Assembly (NCBI RefSeq): GCF_000699445.3
Contig: NC_067196.1
Span: 83,070,364-83,134,363, forward strand
Source of the DNA: Schistosoma haematobium
Lineage: Eukaryota > Platyhelminthes > Trematoda > Strigeidida > Schistosomatidae
Reading direction: 5' to 3'
DNA length: 64,000 nucleotides
In this document: positions 33,235 through 45,360 of the stretch, in pieces
How positions within the stretch are numbered: the first letter of the stretch is position 1
How the letters are laid out: each line of letters opens with the position of its first letter
Translations under genes and position numbers: made by a program
The notes under the pieces: generated by a model
Databases searched by the model: none
What the model saw: only the letters and a program-made list of their open reading frames with translations
Told to the model about the DNA's origin: nothing

Positions 33235-33865
33235 ATATGTGCCACGCAATAACAGTCAGGTCATGAAGAGATAGAGAATGCAAAATGCGTGTAATAAAAG
33301 AACAACAAGGGACAGAAATTAGTGTATGAGAGTGAGAAGCAGTTCGGTAAGCAAAAATATAGCCAAAAAGAATTCCTTCAGTTAAACAAGGTACGTTCAC
33401 TTTAAAGTAAGAGATATTTACAGCAGGATCGTTACTGGCTCCTACTCTGAGCCATACGCGACAACGTCTCTAGCCACTGTGTTGCACCGTCTCTCGGATC
33501 ACAATCACAGAGTCGTGAAGGACCAACAGAATTCAGTCCGGTACAACGTTCTTTCATATCACAACACCATGTCATACACTGACCACGTCTCCGCTTTTTC
33601 CAACCAGTCCCAGTGTAGGCAAATAATGCACGACGTGGAATTTTCTGGGATGACATTCATAGAACATGTCCAAGCCACTGAAGTTGATATTTCAAGAGAG
33701 TGACACCAATTGCAATATCGTCGTCGTGCCCGAACACTCGATGCCGAACCTCTACATTACTAATATGGTGTTGCCACTGGATGTCAGCAATGTTGGCGAT
33801 CGTTCGAAGACAACGATGATCAAAAACAGAGAGTCATCTAAAATCCTAAACTCATGGAAGCCAAG
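33235..33865 (-). pseudogene. LINE C-terminal and 3'-UTR fragment
   Basis: The frame 33656-33432 encodes GTGWKKRRRGQCMTWC and SRLCDCDPRDGATQWLETL, the C-terminus of the APE-type LINE found at 43.6-47.6 kb, to which the whole block aligns. The 3' UTR (33240-33350) ends at GTGGCACATATGTATTTG, short of the full tail. Confidence 0.8.
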
Positions 33866-33869
33866 TTAT

Positions 33870-34740
33870 GTCGATACCGAATACTCTTTATACCAAATCC
33901 CTGGATTCAGTCCGTCCATTCCCGTATTACTTTGTAGTAAAGGTAAAAAAAGGACCTGAGGAATTTCTACTGGACATTTTGAAATACATCCAGAAATCGT
34001 GCGCACAATTGTGACTACCTTGTATGCATATTCAAGTAATTCTTATGAAAACTAGTGATTATTGAAGCTCATTCATGTTGACAAGAAAACAGATTTCAGA
34101 AATGAGATTGGATAATATCACAATATTGTAAATAACTGGAATCGGAAATGTGTATTACTAGAATCCAACTAAGAAGTCTCAATTTATTATGATTCCCATT
34201 AGAGAGACGTGAAGATTATAAGCACAATCATACATTCCTGAGAAGCTTCTCTGATATTCCACGATTCTACAACTCATATCAGTCTATGAATAGAACTAAA
34301 TTCAAAAAATATATATGTTCTTCACAAACTCATATTTTACTAATTCTATTTCAATTACACAATATTCGTTAAAAAGATTTTCTAACAAATAGTTAAGTTG
34401 CAGTTTATGTTTCTTCTGTTTAGCCTTAATTATTCTAATTACACCAAAAAACTGTTTCCTATATGAAACTATGTTCATTTCAAGGTTACGGCGCCAATTT
34501 CAGTGCTTGATGCTAACGTACGATCGGTTCTCAGGGAATTTTGTACAAAACGTGATAATTGAGTGGTTATAACAAATAAAACGGCGAGACTATAATTTGT
34601 GGACGAACCAATCAGGTATAAGATAATAGATCTCGGATTTTAACGCGAAAGCCTTTCATGCACTTGGCTGAATAAATTTCTGGCATTACAGCTGATGTCA
34701 GTTCGTGATGAAAACCCCATATATAATTCCTAACTAAGGC
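33870..34740. other. Unassigned; possible LTR-like patch
   Basis: No gene is seen. 34560-34700 (CCAATCAGGTATAAGATAAT, GCTGAATAAATTTCTGGC) has promoter and poly(A)-signal-like order but no second copy or ends. Confidence 0.3.
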
Positions 34741-34744
34741 AAAT

Positions 34745-35094
34745 TACGACAATTATTGCGAACTGGAGAAAAAAAGCACCAGTAACACTGGCCGCAGCTA
34801 GGTACTACAATATACAAGGATGTTTGGAGAGTGTACAGACTCCTACATAGGCTTGGTTATGTGCATCGTGTTGTTATCCACAAGTAGCATTTTGTGCACT
34901 CAACAACCGGAGTGCACATAAACAATATTGAAGCTATGTGGTCGAGGCTGAATGAGTTTTTGAGACTTTATCATGGCTCCAAAGGCCGACTATTCTGTAG
35001 TTGTATGAATGATTTCCTCTACTGCATGCATTACGATTCTAGAACCTCTGAACCTCTTTCTAACCTTGACAAGTTTTTGAACCACGTATAAGAA
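34745..35094 (+). pseudogene. Merlin (IS1595/ISXO2-like) transposase relic
   Basis: From about 34812 the frame reads IYKDVWRVYRLLHRLGYVHR, VVIHK, a TAG stop (34885-34887), then HFVHSTTGVHINNIEAMWSR and LFCSCMNDFLYCMHYDS to 35094. The order GY-H-V-H-FV-TGvHTNxIExxW, with the last catalytic acid in NNIEAMW, is that of the C-terminal half of DDE transposases of the Merlin superfamily, which is known in schistosomes. The N-terminal half and terminal inverted repeats were not found. It is an inactive fossil. Confidence 0.72.
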
Positions 35095-35390
35095 GTGTAT
35101 CCACTTTATTTCCTTGATTTTGTATAACATATTTTTACTCCATACTGACTGTTTGCTGATTGGCTAATATTTCTCAAGGTCGCTTAAGATTTGTTCAAAG
35201 GTCGTCCATAAACTAGAGTCTCGCCGATAATAGTGACTCAGATCACTCATTATAAACTGAAACAGGTTGAATGGTGCTTACATCACAAAAAGCATTTTCA
35301 AAATGAATTAAAAACTACACTTAATTTGAACTTTCTTTGATTGAGTAAAAACATTATGTTTACTTTATAAACTAGAAAAAAAGTGAAACT

Positions 35391-35861
35391 TGTAGTGGCT
35401 AGTTCTATGTCAAGCTCACATAGGTTATTCTAGCTCCTAAACGGACCAATTTGTTCTTTCTTCTCTAGCCACATTTTGATCTTATTGACTATTTGCTTAA
35501 TAACCCTGACAGTTTTTATATGATCGTATATGCGTTAATTACTTACCCTATTCACCACGTGTATGTAATTTGTTTTCGGTCTGGCTATGAAGATTGAGTT
35601 ACGCTCAGTCAAATCGGGTTGGCTCACATACCTTCTCCGATCCACTTCGCTTTTCCACTTCGTTTCTCTGATCGTCTCCCTGGATCAATGAGTGTATGAA
35701 ACATATGTATTAGAAATTCATTCATCTATTTAGCTTACTTTATTCCGTTATTCTCTGACTCGAAATAAGTCGATAATTATATACGAGGGTCGGTTGTGTG
35801 TATATTTCGATAAAAATCATTCGTACCATCTAAATGGAGTCAGATACATGAGGGCCACTAA
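35391..35861 (-). mobile_element. Solo LTR, family 2, minus, with AAACT duplication
   Basis: The reverse complement follows 30045-30498 along its whole length (ATCTGACTCCATTTAGA, GAGCCAACCCGATTT, CTAGCCACTACA). AAACT flanks it at 35386-35390 and 35862-35866. The outermost 5' bases are slightly changed from TG. Confidence 0.75.
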
Positions 35862-35866
35862 AAACT

Positions 35867-36575
35867 GTTCGTAGTTATATGCAGGATAATTCAAATCTTA
35901 CGTAAAACGTCTGTAAATATGAATGAGCCTATGTTATCAACGTAAATGCTATTATGTTTACGAATAAATATATTTCTACTTGTTAATTATTTAAAAAACT
36001 CAAATAAATGACAAAAAGTATGAAAGCACTTCCATACAGATGGCCCTAATAGAAATGTCCATGCTAGTATATCATTCAGAAACCGATAAATACCTATTCT
36101 GTTTAAGTTCTAACTGTACGCATTCATATGCATGTGTCCAAACAAAGATCTTGAAGTGATAATATTCAAATTTTCAACTACATGCTAAAGAATTTGATAA
36201 TTAGGGTAACCAGTATGCACAATTAATGAACAGAATACATTGTGAATATCTTAACGAATTTCAAAATAATCGCTGGACAAAAAAATTGTCATGTTTTTTC
36301 GACTTGTTGTAATATTAGCTGTCCGTTAATTTCTAAATGAACAATGTCTTCAAGATGAACTAAGTATTAACTCGGTATTACCATAATAGTTGCATTTATG
36401 TACAGTGACACTATCTATTATTTTTCAATTTTAATTTCCGACCCCCTTTCTTGAAATACTAATTAAAACCCAAACCCTTGTAGCTTTATCTTTTGGTCCT
36501 CTATGACGTGCTGGTATTTGCGGATCCTGTAGTGTGCATCCGTTATGATAACGGATAAAACCCAAACCCTTCAAT
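35867..36575. other. AT-rich spacer, no gene seen
   Basis: AAACCCAAACCCTT occurs twice (about 36466 and 36558), a short direct repeat. Nothing else recognised. Confidence 0.4.
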
Positions 36576-36579
36576 GTTT

Positions 36580-36690
36580 TTTTTTTGGTTGAGATCATGA
36601 ATTAATTGATGTTAGACCACCGTTGGAAACCTGGAGGCACTGGACGGCCGTTTCGTCCCAGTATGGGACTCCTCAGCAGTGCTGAGGAGT
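36580..36690 (-). mobile_element. tRNA-derived SINE tail plus ribozyme, truncated
   Basis: The copy runs from the tail (TTGAGATCATGAATTAATTG) to stem I of the ribozyme, then flips at CTCCTCAGCA-G-TGCTGAGGAG, a 10-bp inverted repeat with a one-base centre. The tRNA part is missing. Confidence 0.85.
36637..36682 (-). ncRNA. Intact hammerhead ribozyme in SINE
   Basis: On the minus strand: GCACTG, CTGAGGA, stem II GTCCC/GGGAC (5 bp, loop ATACT), GAAA, ACGGCCGT, cleavage base C at 36643, then CAGTGC. Predicted cleavage is between 36643 and 36642. The truncation lies just outside stem I, so the outer stem I helix is lost. Confidence 0.8.
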
Positions 36691-36694
36691 GATT

Positions 36695-38048
36695 TCTTTC
36701 ATATTAGACATCACGTTCGATGTCCATCAATTATGTATACATCCCAGTCTACTTGTAACTGAATGGAAACCATGAAATTAAATGGATTTATTTTATTCTA
36801 CATAGATGAATAACATGATAAGCTGAATGCAAAGGCTTCATTATTTTTAAAAAGTAATTAAACTACTCATAAGTAGATTAAAACGATTTAACGAACTTGG
36901 ACAATATTTACAGCACCAATTTAAATTTATCAGTAGAATACAATCTATCAAGTTTCTGAAAGTACGATTCAGTCATTAGATTTAAGTCACCAAATGACTT
37001 GATAAAACTCTAGTGCAAAAGACCAAGAAACAGACAAATTCAATTATAAGCAATACTAACTCGAAACTACTTATTTTCCGCACCGATTCCAAAAGACTAC
37101 AAATGTATTTCCTAAAGCCGTTCTGCTGTTTGTTGCTGAAACTTAATGAATGAGGCCAAAAAGTTTCAACTTTGGATACAGATTTAAAATCACTGATAAA
37201 AACTATTCGAATAAAACAGGCTTACAATTAATTAAATAGAAATCGTAATATTTACATCTATTTAGTATTCTAACAAAAGAACTGTTGACTCGGGTGGTTT
37301 TAAAATGAATAATAATAAAATCCCATTCACTTTTTAACACCATAATAAATAAATATGGTAAAATAACTCATTCGCCAGGTTATTGAGTATGAACCACACT
37401 TCGGGTAGGAAGTTTAATGATAATACCCGGTAACCCAATCCGAATTAGGCGAAACGGGGTTTTAACCTAGAACTTAGAGGCTGATGGTCGAAAGCTTTAA
37501 ATAATAAAACACGGTCCAACAGTTATATGATTTGTTAAGTAACAGATTATGAATAAAAGATAATCACTTACTGTAAGTTAACTTTTAAATGAATAAATCA
37601 TCAGGGTGATTCCAGAAAGCAAATTCTCACTAGTAAGGTAATGTGATCTTGTTAATGAAATCATACCAATTTATTAAATCAGATGTCTTTTTGCTAGTGA
37701 ATAAATTACTTTATTTCTAAATATATCGTTAACTAGATCAAGTTTCTCTCTTTATTAATTACAATATACTAATTGACAAGGCTAAACCCGAAATATGTTT
37801 CTTTTTTAGTCATTTAAATTCTCAATAGGTAGGTATGTCATATAAAGTAAATTTCATTAATTTCCAATATACACTTCCAATGAAAGTTGCTTGATTGAAA
37901 TACATTTGTGTGAATGCATGTAATCTTTTCACCAAGTGGCATTTCAAAATAATTAACAAATTTTTAGAAAAACGAAAACTAAGATTAAATTTTTGCCATA
38001 ATAGTTAAATGGAGCTGGAACTTGGAGAACTAATACAATTATCATCAA
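36695..38048. other. AT-rich spacer, no gene seen
   Basis: No coding frame, repeat family or RNA gene recognised. Confidence 0.45.
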
Positions 38049-38049
38049 A

Positions 38050-38435
38050 AAGGTGCAAGTATTTAAAACAACTGTCTACACAAGATACTCAATATCCTTT
38101 GGTCGGATACCATCAACAACAGCCAACTAAGGGAGAAGACAAATCAGGTTCCAACTGAGGAGGAAGTTAGGAAAAGACATTGGAATCGGATGGGACATAC
38201 ATTTTGGAAATCATCAAACTGCATTCCGGGTTAAGCGCTAACTTGGAATTGTGAAGGGAAATGGAAAAGAAGAAGGCGGAAGAACACACTGTGCCAATAA
38301 CTGGGAGCAGATATTAGAAGGATGAATATCAACTGGGAAGAACTGAAAAGGACTGCCCAAGACAGGGTTGGATGGAGAGTTCTGGTGAGCGGTCTATGCT
38401 CCTTAACGAGGGGTGATAAGAGTAAGTAAGTATAA
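38050..38435 (+). mobile_element. RTE LINE 3'-end fragment, plus
   Basis: ACAACTGTCTACACAAGATA onward matches the RTE RT C-terminal coding region ([16 protein letters not shown]). It continues through ACTGGGAAGAACTGAAAAGG and GGGTTGGATGGAGAGTTCTG to a (TAAG)n end at 38425-38435. The frame is broken. Confidence 0.85.
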
Positions 38436-38804
38436 TAATTAAATATACATCTAAATATTTCCAGTAATTTACGAATAGGTAGTTTATTAAAAACACCGAT
38501 ACATCCGATGAAGGAGATCCAACTTCGAAAGCGTTACAACCTACTGACCCTATAAGACTTGCTTTACTAGACAAATGGTGATTTTACTGCAGTTTTCTAC
38601 TGCACTCACGGGGGAGATGGGATTATTTCCACGTAATTACGCAAAGCAACTCCGAAACAATTATAGCGATGAAGTTGAATTAAAAAGTGGAAAGCGAATT
38701 CCTAAACAAGAAAAGGCCATTTGACCTAATTACGTAATTTACTCAACACAGAAATAGACTATTCGACCAGTTTTCTTCTCAGGACTACATTTGTAACCTA
38801 GTTA

Positions 38805-40202
38805 CTTACTTACGCCTGTTACCCCATGTCGAGGTGCATGGCCGGCCACACGCATTCACCATCCAACCCTGTCCTGGGCAATCCTTTTCAGTTCTTCCCA
38901 GTTACTAATCTTCTCTCATGTCTGCTTCCGATTGTTGGCGTAGTGTGTTCTTCCGCCTTCTTCTTTTCCATTTCCCCTCGCGATTCCTAATTAGCGCTTA
39001 ACCCGTTATGCAGTTTGATGATTTCCAAAATGTATGTCCTATCTGATTCGAACGTCTTTTCCTACTTTCCTCTTCAACTCAAAACTGGTTTGTTCCCTCT
39101 CACATTAGACCGTTGCTGATAGTGTCCGATCAACAGACATTGAGTATCTTGTGTAGACAATTATTTAGAAAAACATGTACCACTTTGATGGTAACTGTAG
39201 TTCTCAGCTAGTAGTTTCAGCTCCGTACAGTAGAACTGACTGTCTTGACATTCGTATGGAAGATTCAGAATTTGATGTGGACTTACAGACAGTTGTTTTG
39301 GGTTGCGTGTGTTTTTCAACTGAAGGGATGCTGTCCTCAATCCGCCTTCACATCTGCATCAGATTCTCCTTGTTCACCGATGATGCTATCCAGGCACGTG
39401 AAATTTTCAACCCCTTTTCACAATTTCCCAATCAAGTGGGATTGGGTTGGTTTTCTCCATGTTGAGTTGCACGATCTTGCTTTTTAAATTGTGTATGTTG
39501 GGGCCTACTGATGCAGAAGCTACTGCTGCTACACTGGTTGTCATGGCCTGCATTTGTTGGTGTGTATGGGAGAGAAGAACTAGGTCATCTGTGAAGTCCA
39601 AACCGTTTAGTTACATCCACGGTGTCCAGTGTATTCAGTGCTCTCCTACAGATATGGAGGTCTTCGTAATCTAGTCAATCACCAGAAGAAAGCGAAATGA
39701 CGAGAGTAAGCAGCTTTGTCTGACACCGGTCATCAGTTGCAGTTCATCTTTCAGCTGTCCGCCATGCACCACCTTGCACTGTAGTCAGTCGTATGACTTC
39801 CAGATGATGTTGACGATCTTCTCAGATATTCACACCATAGTGTCGAAGAAGTCTCCATAAGGTCCTCCTGTCCACACTATCAAACGTCTTCTCACAGTCA
39901 GTGAAGTTGATCTATAACGTTGAGTTCCATTCAATTGATTGTTCAGCAATGATTCGTAGTGTCGCAATTAAGTCTGTGAACGACCGACCCCTACGGAATC
40001 CGGTCTGTTGATCTCCAACCTGGACGTCTATTGAATCTTTCATCTGGTTCAACAACACTCTGTTTTAAACGTTTCCCGGTAGTGATAGTAGTGTGATGCC
40101 TCTTTAGTTCTCACGTTTGCTTAGATCTCTTTTCTTCGTTATCTTCATGACGAGTCCTTCTCTCCAGTCTGTCAATGGGACTTGTTCTTCCTCCCAGACC
40201 AT
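38805..40202 (-). pseudogene. RTE LINE fragment, minus, degraded
   Basis: It has the same 3' end (TTACTTACTTACGCCTGTTACC on the plus strand), then the RT C-terminus and the catalytic region (MDFTDDLVLLSHTHQQM, 39601-39550). It extends to about the RT start near 40200 (CAATGGGACTTGTTCTTCCTC). Multiple frameshifts and stops. Its 3' end faces the 3' end of the copy at 38050-38435. Confidence 0.85.
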
Positions 40203-41230
40203 CTCAGTCGATGAAGATTCACAACCTTATCAACTGACTTACCATCATTCCCTATTACCCTGCGTCTAGCCTCACTACTACTTTCTAGGTGATCCCAGAA
40301 GATGCGAGCAATATTTCTAAGACATCTGTGACCAAATACTAGTAACTTACGTGTATCCTCATCTCTTAATGGCCACGTGTCGCAGCCTTAAAATGAAACA
40401 GAACGAATCGCTGCGCAGTATACTAGTCCTTTAATTGATAGGCGGATATCTCGTCTTCGCCATAGATGACGTAAGTTGGCAAAAGCCAAACAAGTTTTTT
40501 GAATCCATGACGAGATTTCCTCAGATACCACACCATAAGTATTGATGAGACTGTCATGATAAGCGAAGCGGCCAGTGTGTTCAAATACTTGACTCTCTAT
40601 CATTAATTCGGGATCTGACGCAAGCCAATTCTGAACTAACATTTTCCACTTAGGTGGAGAGATACGCATCCCAAACGTTCTGACAGTGTTGCTCAGTATT
40701 ACTCAAAGATAGAATTTTATAGGCGTCTTCACCACATACCCGATAAGTCGACCCCCTGGTAGGAGATCGAAACCCGAGAATCCACACAATGAGGACATCA
40801 TTTTCAGTAGTAGGTCTATGATAAAATTAAACAAAGATAAAAACAGTGGACAGCCTTTCCCTGCACCACTTGAGGTTGCGAAATCAGATGGCAGTTCACC
40901 ATAAGCTCTCACTAGATTAGTAGTGTTCGAGTAAAGAACCTTCACAAGGTTTATGTACTTCTGAGGTACGTCTTTCAATGAAAGACAATGCCATAGAACC
41001 TCTCGATCTTCCGAGTCAAGTGCTGCTTTTAAGTCAAGAAAAACATTGTTGGATGACGACAAGCATGTCTATGTTCTAAAATCTGACGAATGATGAATGT
41101 GTGGTCAATGTAGCCATGATCAATTCTGAAGTTAGCCTAGTTTTCTCGTATTTTCAGTTCACGAGTCTTTGTTAGGCGTCCGATAATTATTGATGCTAAT
41201 AATTTAGACGTTATACTGATTGAACTATTT
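40203..41230 (-). pseudogene. APE-type LINE RT fragment, catalytic box deleted
   Basis: Reading down from 41230: RLTKTRELKIRE, NVFLDLKAALDSEDREVLWH, VPQKYINLVKVLYSNT, then LLPGGRLIGYV followed directly by GEDA-type sequence, so the YADD catalytic box is missing. Next come MRISPPKWKMLVQNWLASD, LRHLWRRRDIRLSIKGLVY and the start of the C-terminal region at 40380-40205. The family is the endonuclease-RT LINE common in trematodes. Confidence 0.83.
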
Positions 41231-41319
41231 CCTTCAACAAGACAGCACCGCTGACAATATGCAATACCCTACTCTTTCATCGTGGTACACGACCGTCATT
41301 AACGATAAAACAGCTACAG

Positions 41320-42110
41320 CAGGGGTGAAAACTAGGAAATAATTGAAAAACAAAAAGTTGTAACGAATTGGGAATCGCAGAATATGGCGGAAGACAAAGA
41401 ACCGATACGCCTGCGTCATTCCAAACAATTTCCACTCATGAAACTGATAATTCACAACAATAATTTATGATAATCACGTGCACTCCGACTAGGTGCTAGT
41501 CTACACTACACTTGTTAACATTGTTAAGTCCAATTGTCAGTCACTTCATGGACCGATCCCATGTTTGTTTTGGCCGATACTAGCTTTCTTCCAGACTACT
41601 CCTACACCTGAAAACGTCGGTCGTAGAGGTAGACAGTAATTAGGAATACGTGACACGTCCCAACCACCTCAGTTAGTGGAGATCTACTACCTCATCAATC
41701 CACTTTCCATCCTTACCTAGTACCTTATTCCTAACCATACCATACGTACGGACACTAATTGTCAACTGATTAAGTGCGGATTGCATGGTTTGGGTATCAT
41801 CACACGGTAACACAATATCATTCGTATACTCAAGGTCCAAAAGTCTTTCTTCAGGCAACAGATCCACACCGTTATTAACTACATCCATTAGAGCTGTTTC
41901 CAGAACGTCATCGATAGCGAAAATGAAGAGGAATGATGAGGTTGGGCAACTCTGCTTGACCCCACTGCTTGAATGGAATAGTGGAGATAGGTGGTTGTCC
42001 GAGGGCACGCCTTACTTCTGTAACAACTCTCTACAGTCATCAGTACGGCTCCTCTCTCAAACTTTAAGCTTTTGCTTTTAGTTTTAACTTTCTCCAACCA
42101 ACCTGCCTGG
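41320..42110 (-). pseudogene. Chimeric LINE RT fragment
   Basis: 42008-41673 encodes NGVDLLPEERLLDLEYTNDI and TQTMQSALNQL, as in the LINE at 44.5 kb. After RTYGM it jumps to VRNKVLGKDGKWIDEVVDLH, the C-terminal region of the LINE type at 50.8-52.6 kb, and ends in that type's 3' UTR (about 41320-41420, matching 50790-50900). It joins two LINE types or carries an internal deletion. Confidence 0.78.
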
Positions 42111-42215
42111 CATGGTAGGACCTAAAGTAACATGTGCTCCAACCAACATAGCTCGGTTGAATCATCACGATAGGCAATCCCGACCCCTCGCATCAAAGTA
42201 GCAGCTACAGTCAAG
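42095..42215 (-). mobile_element. LINE 5'-UTR fragment
   Basis: CGGTTGAATCATCACGATAGGCAATCCCGACC-type sequence matches the 5' UTR of the LINE at 55.3-55.66 kb in the same orientation. Confidence 0.7.
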
Positions 42216-42219
42216 TGCT

Positions 42220-43620
42220 TTTTCATTACTTTATGGTTTTATGGAACAAGACAACTCACACCACCTCTCTTCATTCCTTTTGTTTATTTTCGTTATCTTA
42301 GCAAACAGAAGCAATAGTAACAAAGGAAAAGCATATCTAAACATTAGAAACACGCTCAAAGTAACGAGTAATGGCAGACAACAGTTATATTTTGGCGACT
42401 GCATTTTAAAACATCTAATTTACACTGCATCTCAACATTATAAAGGTGGATACTAAAAGATTAGAAATCATGAAAGCAGAAACTTAAATATATACACGGT
42501 GCATATAGCTATTTAATAAAAATACGCAACTTATAAAACATTTGAGTTTCTAAACATGAAATTATTGAATGCCTGCATATGACAAAAAAACAGAAGTGAA
42601 AAAATACTTATCGGAATGTAAGTGTACGAAGAAATAAATTAGTTTGAAAAATAATTGTAATACTTTTATATTCACTAAGCAAAAACTTCAGCATAAAAGA
42701 GGAAAACAAAAATATTAATCCTATCGGCTGTTTTTTTTTAAAAAATTCTTTCACCTAAATGTTACAGCATCAAGTTAAGTGGAAATAAATAAACACACTA
42801 AATTCTGTACAAGCGACATAATGTTACTACAGGAAATATTATGAGACAAACAATTTACAGAAAATAGGATAGATATAGTTAAGGAATCATCGAATTTGAC
42901 AGATAAACGTAGGAAGATCAAAGTAACAATATTTCCAATACTAACTTCTATAAAAAATATCGACAACTGCAAACGAACTCACATCGGTGATAAACGTAAC
43001 TTGAACATGACTTCCTTGACTACGCTAACCAATTAACATCATAATTACAGAAATGTATATCGAAAATGAAGATAAGAATAATAAAAACCTTCATTGTTAT
43101 CGCCCAATTTGAGTAGCGATCCAATCTAAACCTTGGGGAAGCCTAGAAACAAGTGGTAGTAATAATATCTTAATTTAAAAACAAAAAGAGTAATACAAAA
43201 AAATACTCAACTAAAACTTCAAAGAGTCTCATTTGAAATGAACTTACTCTAGTAATATACCTGAAAATATATAAAACTTTGATGGGAGATTGATTGCGAA
43301 CTAAGAAACTCATTTTTTTAACCACTAGCACATCTAAACAAGTTCCACTCGTGTACACTATAGCCAATAATAGCACTGTCAAACTGGTTTCGTCTAATAT
43401 GTATAAACAACTGAAATAGGGAAGATCCTATTTCCGGTGTCGTCTACACAACCAGAAAAAAGTATCCGGTAGATAATAGTAAGCCAGTTTACATAAACAA
43501 GAGGATCGCAACAGAACTGAATAATGCCATGGGTAGTGCTTTCATGCATCATATAGAAGGTTTATCCTAAGTCACTTCCTCAGCAAACTTTAATGAGAGG
43601 GACTGCGCTTTTCCTAAGAA
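42220..43620. other. AT-rich spacer, no gene seen
   Basis: No feature recognised. The missing Arl5 C-terminal exon was sought here without success. Confidence 0.4.
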
Positions 43621-44175
43621 TAGATATACTTTTTATTTATTTGAACATAAGTAGTGGTACAAAGGGGCACTAAATACATATGTGCCACACAATAACAATG
43701 AGAACGTAAAATGTGTATGAGAAAAAAAGAGAACAGTAACTAACAGAAATTAGTGTATGATAGTGAAACAATAATAATAGGAGAGGCAGTTCAGTTAACA
43801 AAGGTCTATGCACTATCTCTCGGATCACAATCACAGAGTCGTGAAGGACCAACAGAAATCAGTCCGGTACAACTTTCTTTCATACCACGACACCATATTA
43901 TACACTGACCACGTCTCCGCTTTTTCCAACCAGTCCCAGAGTCGGCAAATAATGCACAACGTGGAATTCTCTGGGACGACATTCGTAGAACATGTCCAAG
44001 CCACCGAAGTCGGTGTTTCAAGATGGTGATACCAATTGGATTATCGTCTCTGCGCCCGAACACACGATGCCGAACCTCTGCATTACTAACATGATGTTGC
44101 CACTGGATGTCAGCAATCCTTAGGAGACAACGATGATCGAACACAGAGTCGTCTAACATCCTCAACTCGGAGAGG

Positions 44176-44985
44176 TCAGGTTTCACAAGCATAGAGTAAA
44201 ACTGCTCTCACTGACGCGTTGTTGATCCGACCTTTTACAGCCAGACTAACATCACGAAGGTGCCAAAGGTGGCCCAGATTGGCATAAGCCGCTCTGGCTT
44301 TCATTATATGTGAGTCAATCTCATCACTCACGCCACCACCAGCACTTATGCAGCTACCCAGATACACGAACGTCTCGACTACTTCTATGTGCTCACCATC
44401 CAGAGTGAGTACAGGATTAGAATCCTGCCAGTCTTGTAGAAGTACTTTGCACTTCGAAGATGCAAAGCATATACCGTACCTATGGGCACTAATTGCCAAC
44501 TGATTAAGTGCGGATTGCATGGTTTGGGTATCATCGCACAGTAACACAATATCATTCGTATACTCAAGGTCCAAAAGTCTTTCTTCAGGCAACAGGTCCA
44601 CACCGTTATTAACATCCATCAGAACTGTTTCCAGAATGTCATCAATAGCAAAGTTGAAGAGGAATGGTGAGATTGGGCAACTTTGCTTAACCCCATTACT
44701 CGAATGGAACAGTGGAGAGAGGTGTTTGTATGCCCTCACTCTGCCTGAGGTGTTTGTATATAGGGCTCTTAAGATGTTGATATACTTCTCAGGCACACCC
44801 TTCTTCAATAGACAATCCCAGAGAACAGTCCTGTCCAACGAATCGAAGGCAGCCCTGATGAGGAGAAACACTACGATTGTTGGCCTTTGACAAGCAAGAC
44901 GGTGTCCTAACATTTGGCGGAGGGTGAAGATATGATCAATACATCCTCGATCATAACGAAAACCAGCCTGCTCCTCATGAGTCAA
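44176..44985 (-). pseudogene. LINE reverse transcriptase core, YTND active site
   Basis: 270 codons are open: EEQAGFRYDRGCIDHIFTLR, AAFDSLDRTVLWDCLLKKGV, KYINILRALYTNTSGRVRAY, GVKQSCPISPFLFNFAIDDI, then LLDLEYTNDIVLLCDDTQT where the catalytic box would normally read YADD. The thumb region follows (FVYLGSCISAGGGVSDEI, YANLGHLWHLRDVSLAVKGR). The next frame begins at 44192. The first catalytic Asp is Asn, so polymerase activity is not expected. The fragment at 41.8 kb has the same change. Confidence 0.88.
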
Positions 44986-45360
44986 TCATTTTCGGATTTC
45001 TGAACAATCTACGAAGTATTACGGAAGACAATAGCTTGGATGCAATCGGAAGTAGACTTATCCCCCGGCAGTTGTTACAGGAACGACGTGAACCCATTGT
45101 AAAGATGGGACAACTATCGACTCATCCCATGATGTTCGAACACTCTCTAACTGCCAGACCTTTGTAAACAACTCAGACATCCTTTACCAGAAAGTTACCG
45201 CCATCTTTAAAAAGGCCCGGAGGTAAGTCATCTGGGCCTGGTGAGTTGTAGCGCTTCAAGAGTTGGAGTTCCTTGCGGACTTTCGTCTCGTTAGGTGGAT
45301 CAGTCGTCACAGACCACGGAGAGCAAGACAGTCCGACCGATGCTACCGGGGCAGCAGACC

